Part shown: positions 51,796 through 60,458 of the stretch, in pieces
Position numbering within the stretch: the first letter of the stretch is position 1
How the letters are laid out: each line of letters starts with the position of its first letter
From: Actinomycetota bacterium
GTDB taxonomy: Bacteria > Actinomycetota > Nitriliruptoria > Nitriliruptorales > JAHWKO01
DNA length: 64,000 nucleotides
Assembly (NCBI GenBank): GCA_019347675.1
Contig: JAHWKW010000002.1
Location: 124,001 to 188,000 of the forward strand
Direction: 5' to 3'
Position numbers and translations under genes: made by a program
Notes under the pieces: generated by a model
What the model was told of the DNA's origin: nothing
The model's input: the letters and a program-made list of their open reading frames with translations, nothing else
Databases searched by the model: none

Positions 51796-52590
51796 TCACG
51801 GCGGTGTCGGTCGGTGGTCATCCGCGTGGTGGTCGGGTCCGGGTGCCAGCGGTTCCGCACGGCGCGCCGCCAACTCCACCTCCCACTGAAGTGGCCACGC
51901 GTTGGGCAGGCAGCCGTTCAGTTCGGTGCTCTGCTGCGCCATCACGGCCGCGGGCGCACCCGGCCGTGGGCACTGCGGCTCCGCCGGATGATGCAGGTGC
52001 ACGAGGTGGCCGACCTCGTGGTTGATCAGCATCATCCGGTAGGTCTCCAGGTCCCCGGTCCACTCCGGCGTGGCGGTCCGCCAGCGGTCGGCGTTCAACG
52101 CCACCACCGGGCCGTTCTGGCACGAGTACAGACCCCGTGTCCGGTACGGGTGGCACATGGCGTCGACCTGGTGACCTTCAGCGAGGACGATCAGGTAGGG
52201 GGCGGCGTCGTCGCGAACGAACCGCAATCCAGCGCGCTGCCAGCCCCTCGGGTCGGACAGGGTGGCGTCGACCACCGCGGCGAACCCCGCGGTCGCGGCG
52301 TCGTCGGTGCGCCGCTCGACCGCGTATCGGATCTCGATCTCGTCGAGGTCGTCAGCGCGTGGGGTGACCGGCTGCGCGGTCACGATCAGCGACGGGGCGG
52401 CCATGCCCCACGAGGGCTCGCCGATCGATCCGGGCGGCGCCCGCGCCGGGGCGGTCGATGAGCGGCGAACCGATGGGGGATCGGCTGGCGATGCTGCACC
52501 CGGTGAGCAGGCCACGAGCGCGATCTGTGCGGCCAGCACCGCCATTGCCACCAAGGCGTTACGGGCAGGCACGTCTCGCTGGATCCTCAC
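51796..52590 (-). CDS. DUF3152 putative zinc-protease lipoprotein
   Basis: The 264-residue protein has a signal ending in ALVACSPG, a lipobox, a low-complexity stretch, then the DUF3152 domain with RTRGLYSCQNGPVVALNADRW and INHEVGHLVHLHHPAEP. The H-E-x-x-H metal motif with a third His suggests a zinc metalloprotease of the matrixin type. Two Cys pairs would form disulfides outside the cell. It lies at the end of the mutM region, convergent with it. Confidence 0.87.
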   Translation of the reverse strand: MRIQRDVPARNALVAMAVLAAQIALVACSPGAASPADPPSVRRSSTAPARAPPGSIGEPSWGMAAPSLIVTAQPVTPRADDLDEIEIRYAVERRTDDAATAGFAAVVDATLSDPRGWQRAGLRFVRDDAAPYLIVLAEGHQVDAMCHPYRTRGLYSCQNGPVVALNADRWRTATPEWTGDLETYRMMLINHEVGHLVHLHHPAEPQCPRPGAPAAVMAQQSTELNGCLPNAWPLQWEVELAARRAEPLAPGPDHHADDHRPTPP

Positions 52591-52800
52591 TCGGTCGCGT
52601 GGTGACTCTCAGTAGCTTTTTCCTCACAGGCTGCACACCCGGACTGTGCGTTCAGCGCACGCATAATGCGGTGGACGCACGCTGACGCCGCCGACCGCCG
52701 GTGGATGAACGAACGACAGGAACACACACTGCCCGGTCCCCGTTTTGATGGATGCGTGCCCCAGACGTACGCCCGCGCGGCATCGGGGTTCCGAAAGACG

Positions 52801-52820
52801 GTTTCACACTGTTTCACACT
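52801..52820 (+). repeat. Tandem 10-bp repeat GTTTCACACT before whiB
   Basis: Two perfect head-to-tail copies of GTTTCACACT lie 15 bases before the whiB TTG start. The AGGGAAGG ribosome site begins immediately after the second copy. CACACT can serve as a -10-like element, so the repeat may double the promoter or be a regulator site. Confidence 0.75.
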
Positions 52821-52835
52821 AGGGAAGGTTGCCAG

Positions 52836-53144
52836 TTGTCGTCCACGCAAGCACTCGCCCGTCAACTCCGTACCGGCGAGGGGTGGGAGGAGGAAGCGGC
52901 ATGCAACGGCGCCGAGGTCGAACTGTTCTTCTCCGTCGAGGAGGAGGATCAGAAGCAGGCGCTTGAGTACTGCGGCCGTTGTCAGGTACGCCAGGAGTGC
53001 CTCGAGTACGCCATCCGCAACCGTGAGATGTACGGCATCTGGGGAGGCATGCTCGAATCTGATCGCCGCACCCTGATCCGAGACCTTCGCCGCCGGGAAC
53101 GCGAGGCCCGCGAGCGCCGCAAGCGCGCCAGCGACGCCGCCTGA
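52836..53144 (+). CDS. WhiB family transcriptional regulator
   Basis: A 102-residue Fe-S regulator. The four cluster cysteines appear in EEAACNGAE, then CGRCQVRQEC, followed by the turn GIWGGM and a basic DNA-binding tail RRREREARERRKRASDAA. That fits WhiB-type proteins bound to the sigma-A factor. The TTG at 52836 has AGGGAAGG seven bases upstream; an in-frame ATG at 52752 would add 28 residues with little family likeness. Two strong hairpins follow the gene. Confidence 0.93.
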   Translation: MSSTQALARQLRTGEGWEEEAACNGAEVELFFSVEEEDQKQALEYCGRCQVRQECLEYAIRNREMYGIWGGMLESDRRTLIRDLRRREREARERRKRASDAA

Positions 53145-53171
53145 CCGTCCCTGCCCGCACCAGTAGGCGGC

Positions 53172-53214
53172 CCCGGGCCAGGAGCCCGGGTCGTCACGCC
53201 TCTGGGAGCGTGAC
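53172..53214 (+). terminator. Two successive GC hairpins after whiB
   Basis: CCCGGGC-CAGGA-GCCCGGG (53172-53190) is followed two bases later by GTCACGC-CTCTGGGA-GCGTGAC (53193-53214), each a perfect 7-bp stem. There is no T-run, as is common in actinobacterial terminators. The rest of 53145-53471 holds no gene I can support other than a 16-codon frame from ATG 53435. Confidence 0.7.
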
Positions 53215-53471
53215 CGCCACCCGCGACCCTGCCTCGCCCGCAGCCACTGTGACGCCCCGGCTGCGAGGTCACGTCGTGCGGTCCGCGAACCGCAGGGCGG
53301 CATCTCGCAGGCACAGCGAGGGCCGGGCCTCCGTGACCTGATAGTGCCTGACCGCGAGTCTGATCGCAGTGCTCTCCGCAGGCCCGACCTCGCCGTGCCG
53401 TCCCTGCCGCATCAACGAACAGGAGACGGTGCACATGAACACGATGCCAGCCGGTCGCGTACTTCCTGTCG

Positions 53472-53684
53472 GTGGTGCATCCTGACGCCGAGCGCCCCAA
53501 CCGGCTGATCAACCTCGCCTACCTGGGCGGCGCGAGCCTGGCAATCGGGACCCTGGTGCTCGGTGTCGGGCTCCTGGCCGCCGCCTGGACGGCCCAAACG
53601 CGTCCCACCGGCTTGCGCTGTGGAGGAGTCAGATCGACATCCATGGGGGATGTGGCGCGTCGATCCGGCCGAGGCTCGACGTGA
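53472..53684 (+). CDS. Possible small membrane protein (start or frame uncertain)
   Basis: A 70-codon frame from GTG 53472 gives HPDAERPNRLINLAYLGG and one strong helix (about residues 17-38). A better-placed ATG at 53435, with AGGAG before it, is in another frame and stops after 16 codons; a one-base shift near 53457 would join them (YFLSVVHPD). So this may be a frameshifted small membrane protein gene. Its last part overlaps the convergent pirin gene by 56 bases. Confidence 0.4.
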   Translation: MVHPDAERPNRLINLAYLGGASLAIGTLVLGVGLLAAAWTAQTRPTGLRCGGVRSTSMGDVARRSGRGST

Positions 53685-54552
53685 CCTCCCCGAAGCGGGG
53701 CGAACGCTGCTGCCAGTCGCGCCACGCGGCATCGAACTCCTCGCGATCCCTCGCGACGAAGTTCCACCACATCTGGATCCGCTCGGGAAACGGCTCCCCG
53801 CCGAGCACCAACATCCGAGCTGCGTTCGAGCGGGTCTCGATCGGGAGCTCCTCCACGCCGGTGGGCACCAGAGCCAGCCAACCCGGCTCAACGATCTCGG
53901 GTCCGACCCGCACAGAAGCATCAAGCGGCACGACCGCGTGCTCGAACCCGGCCGAGGTCGGCAGCACCGTGCGGCCGCCACGCACCGTCACATCCACGCC
54001 GACCAGGGGTGTATCGGTGCGGGCCGGAGAGGTGGCGGCGCCGAAGCTGCCCGCGAACAGCCGCACCGTCGCGCTGCCCTCCTGCATCTCTGGCAGCTGC
54101 GCGATGTGCTGGAACGACGGTTCGCCGTGCCGCGTCGCCTCGGGCTGGGCAACCCACATCTGCGCCCCCGAGAACGGCGGGCGTGCAGCCAGCTCGGCGT
54201 GCGCGATCCCGTGCCCGGCGGTCATCCAGTTCAGTTGGCCGGGCCGGATGACCTGTTCGGAGCCCAACGAGTCCGTGTGCAGCGCCTCCCCCTGGATCAG
54301 CCAGGTCACGGTGGACAAGCCGATGTGGGGATGGGGCCCCACCTCCATCGGATCCGGCTGGTCAGCGTCGGCCGCACCCATCAGATCGACGAAGCACCAT
54401 GCGCCGACCGTGCGACGACCCTTGGTGGGCAAGACCCGGACCACGCCGAGACCACCCACCGACGTCCGGCGTCCTTCGCGGAGCTCAACTCCGTCGAGTG
54501 CCTCGTTGTCGCACTGCTGGTCCCGCTCCCCCACCGGTCCGCTCACCACCAC
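53629..54552 (-). CDS. Pirin family protein
   Basis: The 307-residue bicupin has the pirin iron-site motif VGPHPHIGLSTVTWLIQGE, HTDSLGSEQVIRPGQLNWMTAGHGIAHAE, and a second cupin half with GGRTVLPTSAGFEHAVVPLD and ARMLVLGGEPFPE. Bacterial pirins are quercetinase-like or regulatory proteins; the specific role is not known. It stands alone between whiB and the nitrate cluster. Confidence 0.92.
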   Translation of the reverse strand: MVVSGPVGERDQQCDNEALDGVELREGRRTSVGGLGVVRVLPTKGRRTVGAWCFVDLMGAADADQPDPMEVGPHPHIGLSTVTWLIQGEALHTDSLGSEQVIRPGQLNWMTAGHGIAHAELAARPPFSGAQMWVAQPEATRHGEPSFQHIAQLPEMQEGSATVRLFAGSFGAATSPARTDTPLVGVDVTVRGGRTVLPTSAGFEHAVVPLDASVRVGPEIVEPGWLALVPTGVEELPIETRSNAARMLVLGGEPFPERIQMWWNFVARDREEFDAAWRDWQQRSPRFGEVTSSLGRIDAPHPPWMSI

Positions 54553-54955
54553 CCCGATCGGTCGCGCCGCACGACGTTATCCGTCGCCGTCGGGAGCGGG
54601 AAGCCACCACGCGGATCGATGCCATGCCGACAGCGCAGATCCAGGAGGCAGCGCGTGCTGGGTCGGACGGCCACTGCGCGCAACTGGAACACCACGACGA
54701 AGCTCGTCGCCATGATGGGGTCCTGACACCCCGCCGTCCTCGCTCGGGCCGCAGGTCGCCTCGCGGGGTGCGGATGCTCTCGGCGCGCGACGTCGAGCAC
54801 GCGTGCCAGCGCCGGCAACGTCGGCGAGACGCTCGCTGGGTTGTCACCGCAGCGAAACCTGGTCGTAGTGGCGGCTAAACAGACGGGTGGCACGGTACGG
54901 GCGGTCGAGCTTGGCAGAAGGCGGTTGGCAGAAGGCGGTTGGCAGAAGGCGAAGT
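54553..54955. other. Intergenic stretch with no supported gene
   Basis: About 400 bases between the pirin start and nnaR. Open frames here on both strands have no family likeness. The last 42 bases contain the 14-bp tandem repeat. The promoters of pirin and of the nitrate operon should lie in it, but I see no clear match. Confidence 0.5.
54911..54952 (+). repeat. Three 14-bp tandem repeats abutting the nnaR start
   Basis: TTGGCAGAAGGCGG occurs at 54911, 54925 and 54939 (last base A in the third). The third copy places AGAAGGCGA just before the GTG at 54956, so the repeat supplies the likely ribosome-binding site three times over. Confidence 0.9.
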
Positions 54956-56065
54956 GTGGAGGGTCTCCGGGTCGGGGTCACGTCGGCCGGCGAGGCTCGC
55001 GAGCTGAGCGGTGCCCTCGAGCGTCGCGGGGCGGTGGTGACCTGGGGGCCGACCGTTGAGGGCCGTGTCGCGACTGGCCGGGACCTGCTGGCTCAGATCG
55101 ATCGTCTGCTCGCGGCCGAGCCATCGTGGGTCGTCGCGTCCACGGGGGTGGGGGTCCGCGCCTGGGCGGAGGTCGCCGAGCGCCACGGCCGGCTCCACCT
55201 GTTGGAGGCGACGCTGCGCCGCGCCCGGGTCGTCGCCCGTCGCTCGAAGGCGTTGGGTGCATTGCGGTGGCTGGGCGTTGACCCCGTGTTCGTGTCTGCG
55301 CAGGAGACCGACGAGGACGTGGCGACGTGGCTGCGCCAGCGGCTTCTGCCCGGGGACCGGGTCGCTGTCCAGGTCCGTGGGGCTGGTTCGCTCGGTGCGT
55401 ATCAGCGACTGGTTGACGCCGGCGGCGAGGTCCTTCCGCTCGTCCCGTGCACCTCGGTCCCGCCCGCCGATCTTCGACCGGCGCGGGAGTTGGTCCGCCG
55501 AGCCTGCGCCGGCGTCGTCGACGTCGTCGTGTGCACGAGCCCGAGCGCGGCAGGCAACCTGATGCGGATCGCGGCAGATATCGGCGTGGAGGGCGCCCTG
55601 GTGACCGCGTTGGGCGAGCGTGTGGCGGCCGCCGCAGTCGGGATGATGACCGCCGCGAGCCTCGAGAACGCTGGCGTCCCCGTCGCGATCATGCCGCCAC
55701 GCCCCCGCACCGGTGAGCTGGTGGGGGCCCTGGGCGGCTGGGCGGCGAGCGGTCGGCAACTGCCCGTTCCGGCCGTGCGCCTGGACCCCGCGGGTCGGGC
55801 CGTCATCGCCGACGGGTGCCGTGTCGAGCTCGGGCACCGGGAATTCGGGGTGCTGGCCGCGCTGGTGCGTCGCCCGCACGTGGCCTGCCGTCTTGATCTC
55901 CTGGCCGTGGAAGCCTGGGGCCACCGAGCCCCGGACAACCCCCGGCTGATCAAGCACCAGGTGGGGCGATTGCGGCGCAAGCTCGGCTGTCACGGCCGGT
56001 CGATCGAGACCGTGCGAGGCGTCGGTTACCGCTACGCGCCGCCGTCAGCAGGCGGTAGCGGGTGA
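54956..56065 (+). CDS. nnaR: NnaR-type nitrate regulator (HemD-like + winged helix)
   Basis: The 369-residue protein fuses a uroporphyrinogen-III synthase-like domain (about 1-265, LRVGVTSAGEARELSGALERR, VVVCTSPSAAGNLMRIAADIGV, VTALGERVAAAA) to an OmpR-type winged helix (about 275-365, LGHREFGVLAALVRRPHVACR, RLIKHQVGRLRRKLG, VRGVGYRYAPP). This matches mycobacterial Rv0260c and Streptomyces NnaR, which activate nitrite/nitrate assimilation with GlnR. It is first in the nitrate operon and overlaps the next gene by four bases. GTG 54956 is used; the frame opens 23 codons earlier through the repeat. Confidence 0.9.
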   Translation: MEGLRVGVTSAGEARELSGALERRGAVVTWGPTVEGRVATGRDLLAQIDRLLAAEPSWVVASTGVGVRAWAEVAERHGRLHLLEATLRRARVVARRSKALGALRWLGVDPVFVSAQETDEDVATWLRQRLLPGDRVAVQVRGAGSLGAYQRLVDAGGEVLPLVPCTSVPPADLRPARELVRRACAGVVDVVVCTSPSAAGNLMRIAADIGVEGALVTALGERVAAAAVGMMTAASLENAGVPVAIMPPRPRTGELVGALGGWAASGRQLPVPAVRLDPAGRAVIADGCRVELGHREFGVLAALVRRPHVACRLDLLAVEAWGHRAPDNPRLIKHQVGRLRRKLGCHGRSIETVRGVGYRYAPPSAGGSG

Positions 56066-56715
56066 GGTTCGGCTACCCGGTCAGTCTCGACGTCGCCGGC
56101 CGCCGCTGCGTTGTGGTGGGCGGCGGCCCGCTGGCGGCGCAGAAGGCCGATGGTCTGCTCGCAGCCGGCGCTCAGGTTGTCGCGATCGCCGCCCGCCCGT
56201 CCCCTGGGCTCCGCGAGGCAGCCGCAGCCGGCCGGATCGAGCTCGTCGCGCGTTGTTTCCGCGCCGGCGACCTGGCGGGCGTCTTCTTGGCCATCGCCAC
56301 TGGCGAGGATCCGGTCAGCAACATCGAGGTGGCGGCGGAGGCCCGGCGGGAACGGGTCCTGTTCAACGCGCTGGACGACGTCGTCCACTGCGACTTCGCC
56401 GCCGCAGCGGTGGTGCGCCGTGGCGAGCTGCGCCTGGCGGTCTCCACCGGGGGAAAGGCTCCGGCGCTGGCCCGGCGGTTGCGCGAGCAACTGGAAGTCC
56501 GCTTCGGCGACGAATGGGGCCAGCTCGTCGAGGTCCTCGACGGCGCACGGCGGGCCTGTCTGCCCCGCACCGTCACGTTCAGCGAGTGGCAGCGCCGCTG
56601 GGCGACGGCGCTGCGCGATCCGCAACGCCTGGCCGAGCGGCTCGCCGCCGGGGACCGCGAGAGTGTGCGCGACGGCGTGCTGCGGGTGATGCGGACGGGC
56701 TCTGGCCCGTCGTGA
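56062..56715 (+). CDS. Precorrin-2 dehydrogenase/siroheme synthase N-domain protein
   Basis: A 217-residue Met8/SirC/CysG-N-like enzyme that oxidises precorrin-2 and may insert iron for siroheme. The NAD site RRCVVVGGGPLAAQKADGLLAAGA, FNALDDVVHCDFAAAAVVRRG and STGGKAPALARRLREQLE are typical. Siroheme is needed by the nitrite reductase that follows, which explains the position. GTG 56062 overlaps nnaR by four bases. Confidence 0.93.
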   Translation: MRFGYPVSLDVAGRRCVVVGGGPLAAQKADGLLAAGAQVVAIAARPSPGLREAAAAGRIELVARCFRAGDLAGVFLAIATGEDPVSNIEVAAEARRERVLFNALDDVVHCDFAAAAVVRRGELRLAVSTGGKAPALARRLREQLEVRFGDEWGQLVEVLDGARRACLPRTVTFSEWQRRWATALRDPQRLAERLAAGDRESVRDGVLRVMRTGSGPS

Positions 56716-56775
56716 GCACGTCCAACCCTGCGCGGGACGACGGAGCGCGACTCACCGGTCGCGCGCGACCGGATC

Positions 56776-56813
56776 GTTACATCCGGATCACGGTGCGGGA
56801 ACGAGGTCGGAAC
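56776..56813 (+). promoter_or_regulatory. GlnR-like operator: four half-sites at 11-bp spacing
   Basis: GTTAC (56776), ATCAC (56787), GGAAC (56798) and GGAAC (56809) are each separated by six bases. GlnR of actinobacteria recognises gTnAC-n6-GaAAC pairs in the same arrangement. The site lies 45-80 bases before the nirA start, in the only sizeable gap of the operon (56716-56857), so nirA may have its own nitrogen-controlled promoter. Confidence 0.55.
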
Positions 56814-56857
56814 CTGGGCCGGGCACAGTCCCGCTCACCCGCCAACAGGAGCACCGC

Positions 56858-58558
56858 ATGCCGGTCGCGAACATCCCCGCCGCGAAGCGTGCCGGACTCC
56901 CGGTGGACCTCGACCGGCTCACCGCCGAGGGCGACGACTGGCTGAGCCCCGAACAGCGGTACGCCCTCAAGACCCACGGCGTGTGCGCCCAGTCGCAGCC
57001 CCAGGTGTTCATGGTCCGGGTGCGCAACGGTGGGGATCTCACGGCCGGCCAGGCGTGCGGCCTTGCGGACATCGCCGAGCGGCACGGTCGGGGCTGGCTG
57101 CACCTCACCACCCGCCAGCAGGCCGAACTGCACCACGTCCACGCCACCGAAGTGAACGCCGTGCTCGCCGCCGTCCGCGCCCTCGGGCTGACGACCCGCT
57201 CGACGTGCGGTCACACCGTCCGGGGGGTGATGTGGTGCCCCGACGCCGGCGTTGCCCTGGCCGAGCCGTTCGACTGCGCACCCGACGCCCACGCGATCAC
57301 CGCCGCGGTCCTGGCCCGAACGCCCGACCTGGACACCCAGCTGCCGTCCCGCGTCAACATCCACCTGGGCGGCTGTCCCGCCTGTCGCGACCACGCCCGG
57401 CTCAACGACGCCGGGTTGGTCTCCGTGCTGGGCGCGGGTGGTCAGCCTGGCTACGAGCTGTGGGTCGGCGGGAGTCTGGGACGCTCTGTGCCCACCCTAG
57501 CGGTGAAGGCCCTGGACTTCGTCCCCCGGGCCCACGCGGTCACGGCGGTCACCGCCCTCCTCGACGTCTACATCGCCCACGGCAACTTCGACCAGCCCAA
57601 CAAGGCCCGCATGAAGTTCCTGCTGCGCGACCTTGGCGCCGACCGCTTCCTCGACCTGTTCCGCGCCGCGTACGCCCGGACCTGCCGTCGCCCGCACCCG
57701 CCGCCACCCCAGGTCGAGGTCTCCGACGCCGACCTGGCCGCGGCGGTGCTGGCCCAGGCTCCCGAGGGCGGCTGGTCGCGTGGGGTCCGCCCCCAGCGCA
57801 CGCCCGGCCGGGCCGTGGTCACCGTCGAGATCCCCCTCGGAGACCTCGACGCCGACGACCTGCGCGGCCTGGCTGGCCTCGCCGGGCGGTACGCCGACGG
57901 CGTGCTGCACCTCACCCGCGACCAGGACATCACCCTGCGACACGTACCGCTCGGGGCCGTCCCCGCTCTGCGCGGCGACCTCGGCGACCTGGGCCTTGCG
58001 GTCGCCGGCACCACCGCGGCGCGCGACGTCCGCGCCTGTACCGGAGGTCCGGTGTGCTCGTTGGCGATCACCGCCTCCCAGCAGGTCGCCTGGGCCGTTC
58101 GCTCCAGCCCTGCCCTGGCCCGCAACGGCCACCTGAGGGTGTCCGTCTCGGGCTGCCCCAACGCCTGCGCGCAACAGCAGGTGGCCGATGTGGGGTTCTC
58201 CGGCGGGAAGGTCCACGTGGGCGGCGGGGCTCAGTTGGGCTACCAGGTGTGGCTGGGCGGCGACATCGCGGCGGGCCGGGTCGGGCAGGTGGTGGGCCGG
58301 GTCGCCGAGCGCGACGTGCCAGCGATCACCGAAGCGATCGTCGGGTTGTGGGAGGCGCTGCGGGCCGCCGGCGAGTCGCTGCCCCAGACGGTGACCCGGC
58401 TCGGCCCCGACGCGTTCGCGGCGCACATCGACCGGGTCTTCCGGGGCCGCTGGGAGTCGGGCGCCGAGCCAGGACAACGGCCACGCGCTGCAGGCGACAC
58501 GCCGACAGCCGGCCTCACCCTCGAACCCGACCGGCTCCTACCCCTGGCGGTCGCCTGA
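56858..58558 (+). CDS. nirA: Ferredoxin-type nitrite (or sulfite) reductase
   Basis: A 566-residue siroheme/4Fe-4S reductase. The cluster cysteines are C394 and C400 (ACTGGPVCS) and C433 and C437 (SGCPNACAQQ). The two ferredoxin-like half domains are seen (GWLHLTTRQQAELHHVH and GVLHLTRDQDITLRHVP), as in NirA and plant nitrite reductase. Both nitrite and sulfite are possible from sequence; adjacency to NnaR, NarK and a GlnR-like site favours nitrite. No Cys-Tyr signature of M. tuberculosis NirA is obvious. It is followed by a Rieske gene with overlap. Confidence 0.93.
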   Translation: MPVANIPAAKRAGLPVDLDRLTAEGDDWLSPEQRYALKTHGVCAQSQPQVFMVRVRNGGDLTAGQACGLADIAERHGRGWLHLTTRQQAELHHVHATEVNAVLAAVRALGLTTRSTCGHTVRGVMWCPDAGVALAEPFDCAPDAHAITAAVLARTPDLDTQLPSRVNIHLGGCPACRDHARLNDAGLVSVLGAGGQPGYELWVGGSLGRSVPTLAVKALDFVPRAHAVTAVTALLDVYIAHGNFDQPNKARMKFLLRDLGADRFLDLFRAAYARTCRRPHPPPPQVEVSDADLAAAVLAQAPEGGWSRGVRPQRTPGRAVVTVEIPLGDLDADDLRGLAGLAGRYADGVLHLTRDQDITLRHVPLGAVPALRGDLGDLGLAVAGTTAARDVRACTGGPVCSLAITASQQVAWAVRSSPALARNGHLRVSVSGCPNACAQQQVADVGFSGGKVHVGGGAQLGYQVWLGGDIAAGRVGQVVGRVAERDVPAITEAIVGLWEALRAAGESLPQTVTRLGPDAFAAHIDRVFRGRWESGAEPGQRPRAAGDTPTAGLTLEPDRLLPLAVA

Positions 58559-58929
58559 TGCCAACCCGGCGCAGGCCCGACGCGGTCGTGCTGCCCCTCG
58601 ACGATCTCCCGGTCGGGGTGGCTGTGAGCGTGGCGTGCGGGGATCGGCGCATCACCGTGGTGCGCTGCGGGCCCGACGAGGTCCGCGCGCTCGACGGCGA
58701 CTGCACCCACGCCGCCGGCCCCACCGCCCAGGGCACGGTCGACGGTTGCCTGCTGGCCTGCCCCTGGCACGGCGCCGTCTTCGACGTGCGCACCGGCGAA
58801 GTCCACCGCGGGCCTGCCCGCAAGCCTCTCGCCACCTACCCGACCCGCGTCGAAGACGGCTGGGCCGTGGTGGTGCTGTCGGCCCAGGACGAGACGGTTG
58901 ACGGCGAACCCGAGGTTGCCCGCGGTTGA
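58558..58929 (+). CDS. Rieske [2Fe-2S] protein (NirD-like)
   Basis: A 123-residue Rieske protein with cluster motifs GDCTHAAGP and ACPWHGAVFD. It resembles NirD, the small subunit of NADH-nitrite reductases, or a stand-alone Rieske ferredoxin. As the partner reductase here is the ferredoxin type, this protein could be its electron donor. The ATG shares one base with the nirA TGA. Confidence 0.92.
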   Translation: MPTRRRPDAVVLPLDDLPVGVAVSVACGDRRITVVRCGPDEVRALDGDCTHAAGPTAQGTVDGCLLACPWHGAVFDVRTGEVHRGPARKPLATYPTRVEDGWAVVVLSAQDETVDGEPEVARG

Positions 58930-60458
58930 GGCCGACGCAGCCGGTGGGATGGGCGGAAGTGGCGGTACGGCCACGCGCTCTGCTGTCGTTCCGTGGCCGC
59001 TGGCGGGTGCTGCACCTGACGTGGATGGCACTGTTCCTCAGCTTCCTGGTGTGGTTCAGCTTCGCCCCGTTGGCCACGCAGGTGGGGCGTTCGCTGGGGC
59101 TGACAGCCCCGCAGCTCGCTGCACTGTCGCTGTGCAACGTGGCCCTGACCGTGCCGGGCCGCGTCCTCGTCGGCATGGCGGTGGACCGCTGGGGGTCGCG
59201 GCGAGTGTATGGCGCGGTCCTGCTGTACGCGGCGGTGCCCACACTCGTGTTCGCCACCGCGTCATCGTTTCGGTTGCTGGTGGCCAGCCGGCTCGCCGTC
59301 AGCCTGGTCGGAGCGGGCTTCGTGGCGGGTGTGCGGATGATGGCCGAGTGGTTCCCGCCCCACGAGATCGGCTTGGCTCAGGGCATCTATGGCGGCTGGG
59401 GCAACGCGGGCTCCGCCGCGGCAGCCTTCACCCTCCCGACGGTCGCGGCGATGGTGGGTGGCCCTGAGGGGTGGCGATGGGCCATCGGTACGACCGGGGC
59501 ACTCGCCGCCGTCTACGGGGGGGTGTACCTGCGGGCGGTGAGCGATACCCCCGACGGATCGGCTGACCGGCGCGCCCTTCGGCGAGGTGCGCTCGAGGTC
59601 AACCATCCCGCCGCGGTCGTGGGGGTCGTGGCGCTCCAGGTGCCGCTGGTCGGCGTGCTCGCACTCGTCGCATGGCAGCTCGCCCGGTTGGACCTGCTAC
59701 AGCTCGACGCGCTACGGGCGGTTCTCACCGGCCTGGTTGTGGTGTTCTGCGTGCAGGTGTGGCGGGCCCTGGCCGTCAACCGGCCGGCCCGACGCAGGGC
59801 CCGCGCACCCGACGACGACCGGATCCGGGCCATCGTGACGCTCTGTTTGGCCTACGCCGTGACGTTCGGCTCGGGACTCGCGGTCGTGTCGATGTTGCCC
59901 GGGTTCTTCGCCGACACGTTCGGGCTCTCACCGCTCGTGGCGGGCCTGGTCGTCAGCGCGTACGCCTTCACGAACCTTGTCGCCCGGCCGGCGGGCGGGC
60001 TGTGCAGTGACCTGCTGGGCAGCCGCCAACGGACCCTGCAGGTGGTCCTGGTTGGGCTGGCCGTCGGCTACGCCGGCATGGCATCGGTCCAGCGCAGCTG
60101 GCTGCTTGCCGCCACCGTGGCGGTGGCGAGCTCGTTGTTCGTGCACGCTGGCGCGGGCGCCACCTACGCGATCGTCCCTCTGGTGGAACCCCGGGCGTGC
60201 GGGCAGATCGCCGGCCTGGTCGGGGCCTACGGCAACGTCGGAGCACTGCTGTACCTCGCGCTCCTGCCCATCGTCGGCCCGGCCCGCTTCTTTGCGGTGA
60301 TCGCTGTCTCCGCCGTCGCGGTCGCAGCGTCCTTGCGGTGGCTGCCGGAGCCGCAGGCCGCCGGCCTTACCGACCGCCGACTGTCTCGCACGGCGCCCCT
60401 CCCGGCTGGGACCGCGCCGCTACCGGAGGCCGTCGCCTGCCCCGAGGGACGACCGTGA
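58926..60458 (+). CDS. narK: NarK-type nitrate/nitrite transporter (MFS)
   Basis: A 510-residue major facilitator protein with 12 helices. The nitrate signature appears as GIYGGWGNAGSAAAAFTLP, and motif A as GMAVDRWGSRR. Residues near 170 and 410 show the expected Gly-rich regions. TTG 58926 overlaps the Rieske stop; GTG 58962 is an alternative. It should import nitrate or exchange nitrite. It has a 30-residue central loop rich in Arg. Confidence 0.9.
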   Translation: MRPTQPVGWAEVAVRPRALLSFRGRWRVLHLTWMALFLSFLVWFSFAPLATQVGRSLGLTAPQLAALSLCNVALTVPGRVLVGMAVDRWGSRRVYGAVLLYAAVPTLVFATASSFRLLVASRLAVSLVGAGFVAGVRMMAEWFPPHEIGLAQGIYGGWGNAGSAAAAFTLPTVAAMVGGPEGWRWAIGTTGALAAVYGGVYLRAVSDTPDGSADRRALRRGALEVNHPAAVVGVVALQVPLVGVLALVAWQLARLDLLQLDALRAVLTGLVVVFCVQVWRALAVNRPARRRARAPDDDRIRAIVTLCLAYAVTFGSGLAVVSMLPGFFADTFGLSPLVAGLVVSAYAFTNLVARPAGGLCSDLLGSRQRTLQVVLVGLAVGYAGMASVQRSWLLAATVAVASSLFVHAGAGATYAIVPLVEPRACGQIAGLVGAYGNVGALLYLALLPIVGPARFFAVIAVSAVAVAASLRWLPEPQAAGLTDRRLSRTAPLPAGTAPLPEAVACPEGRP

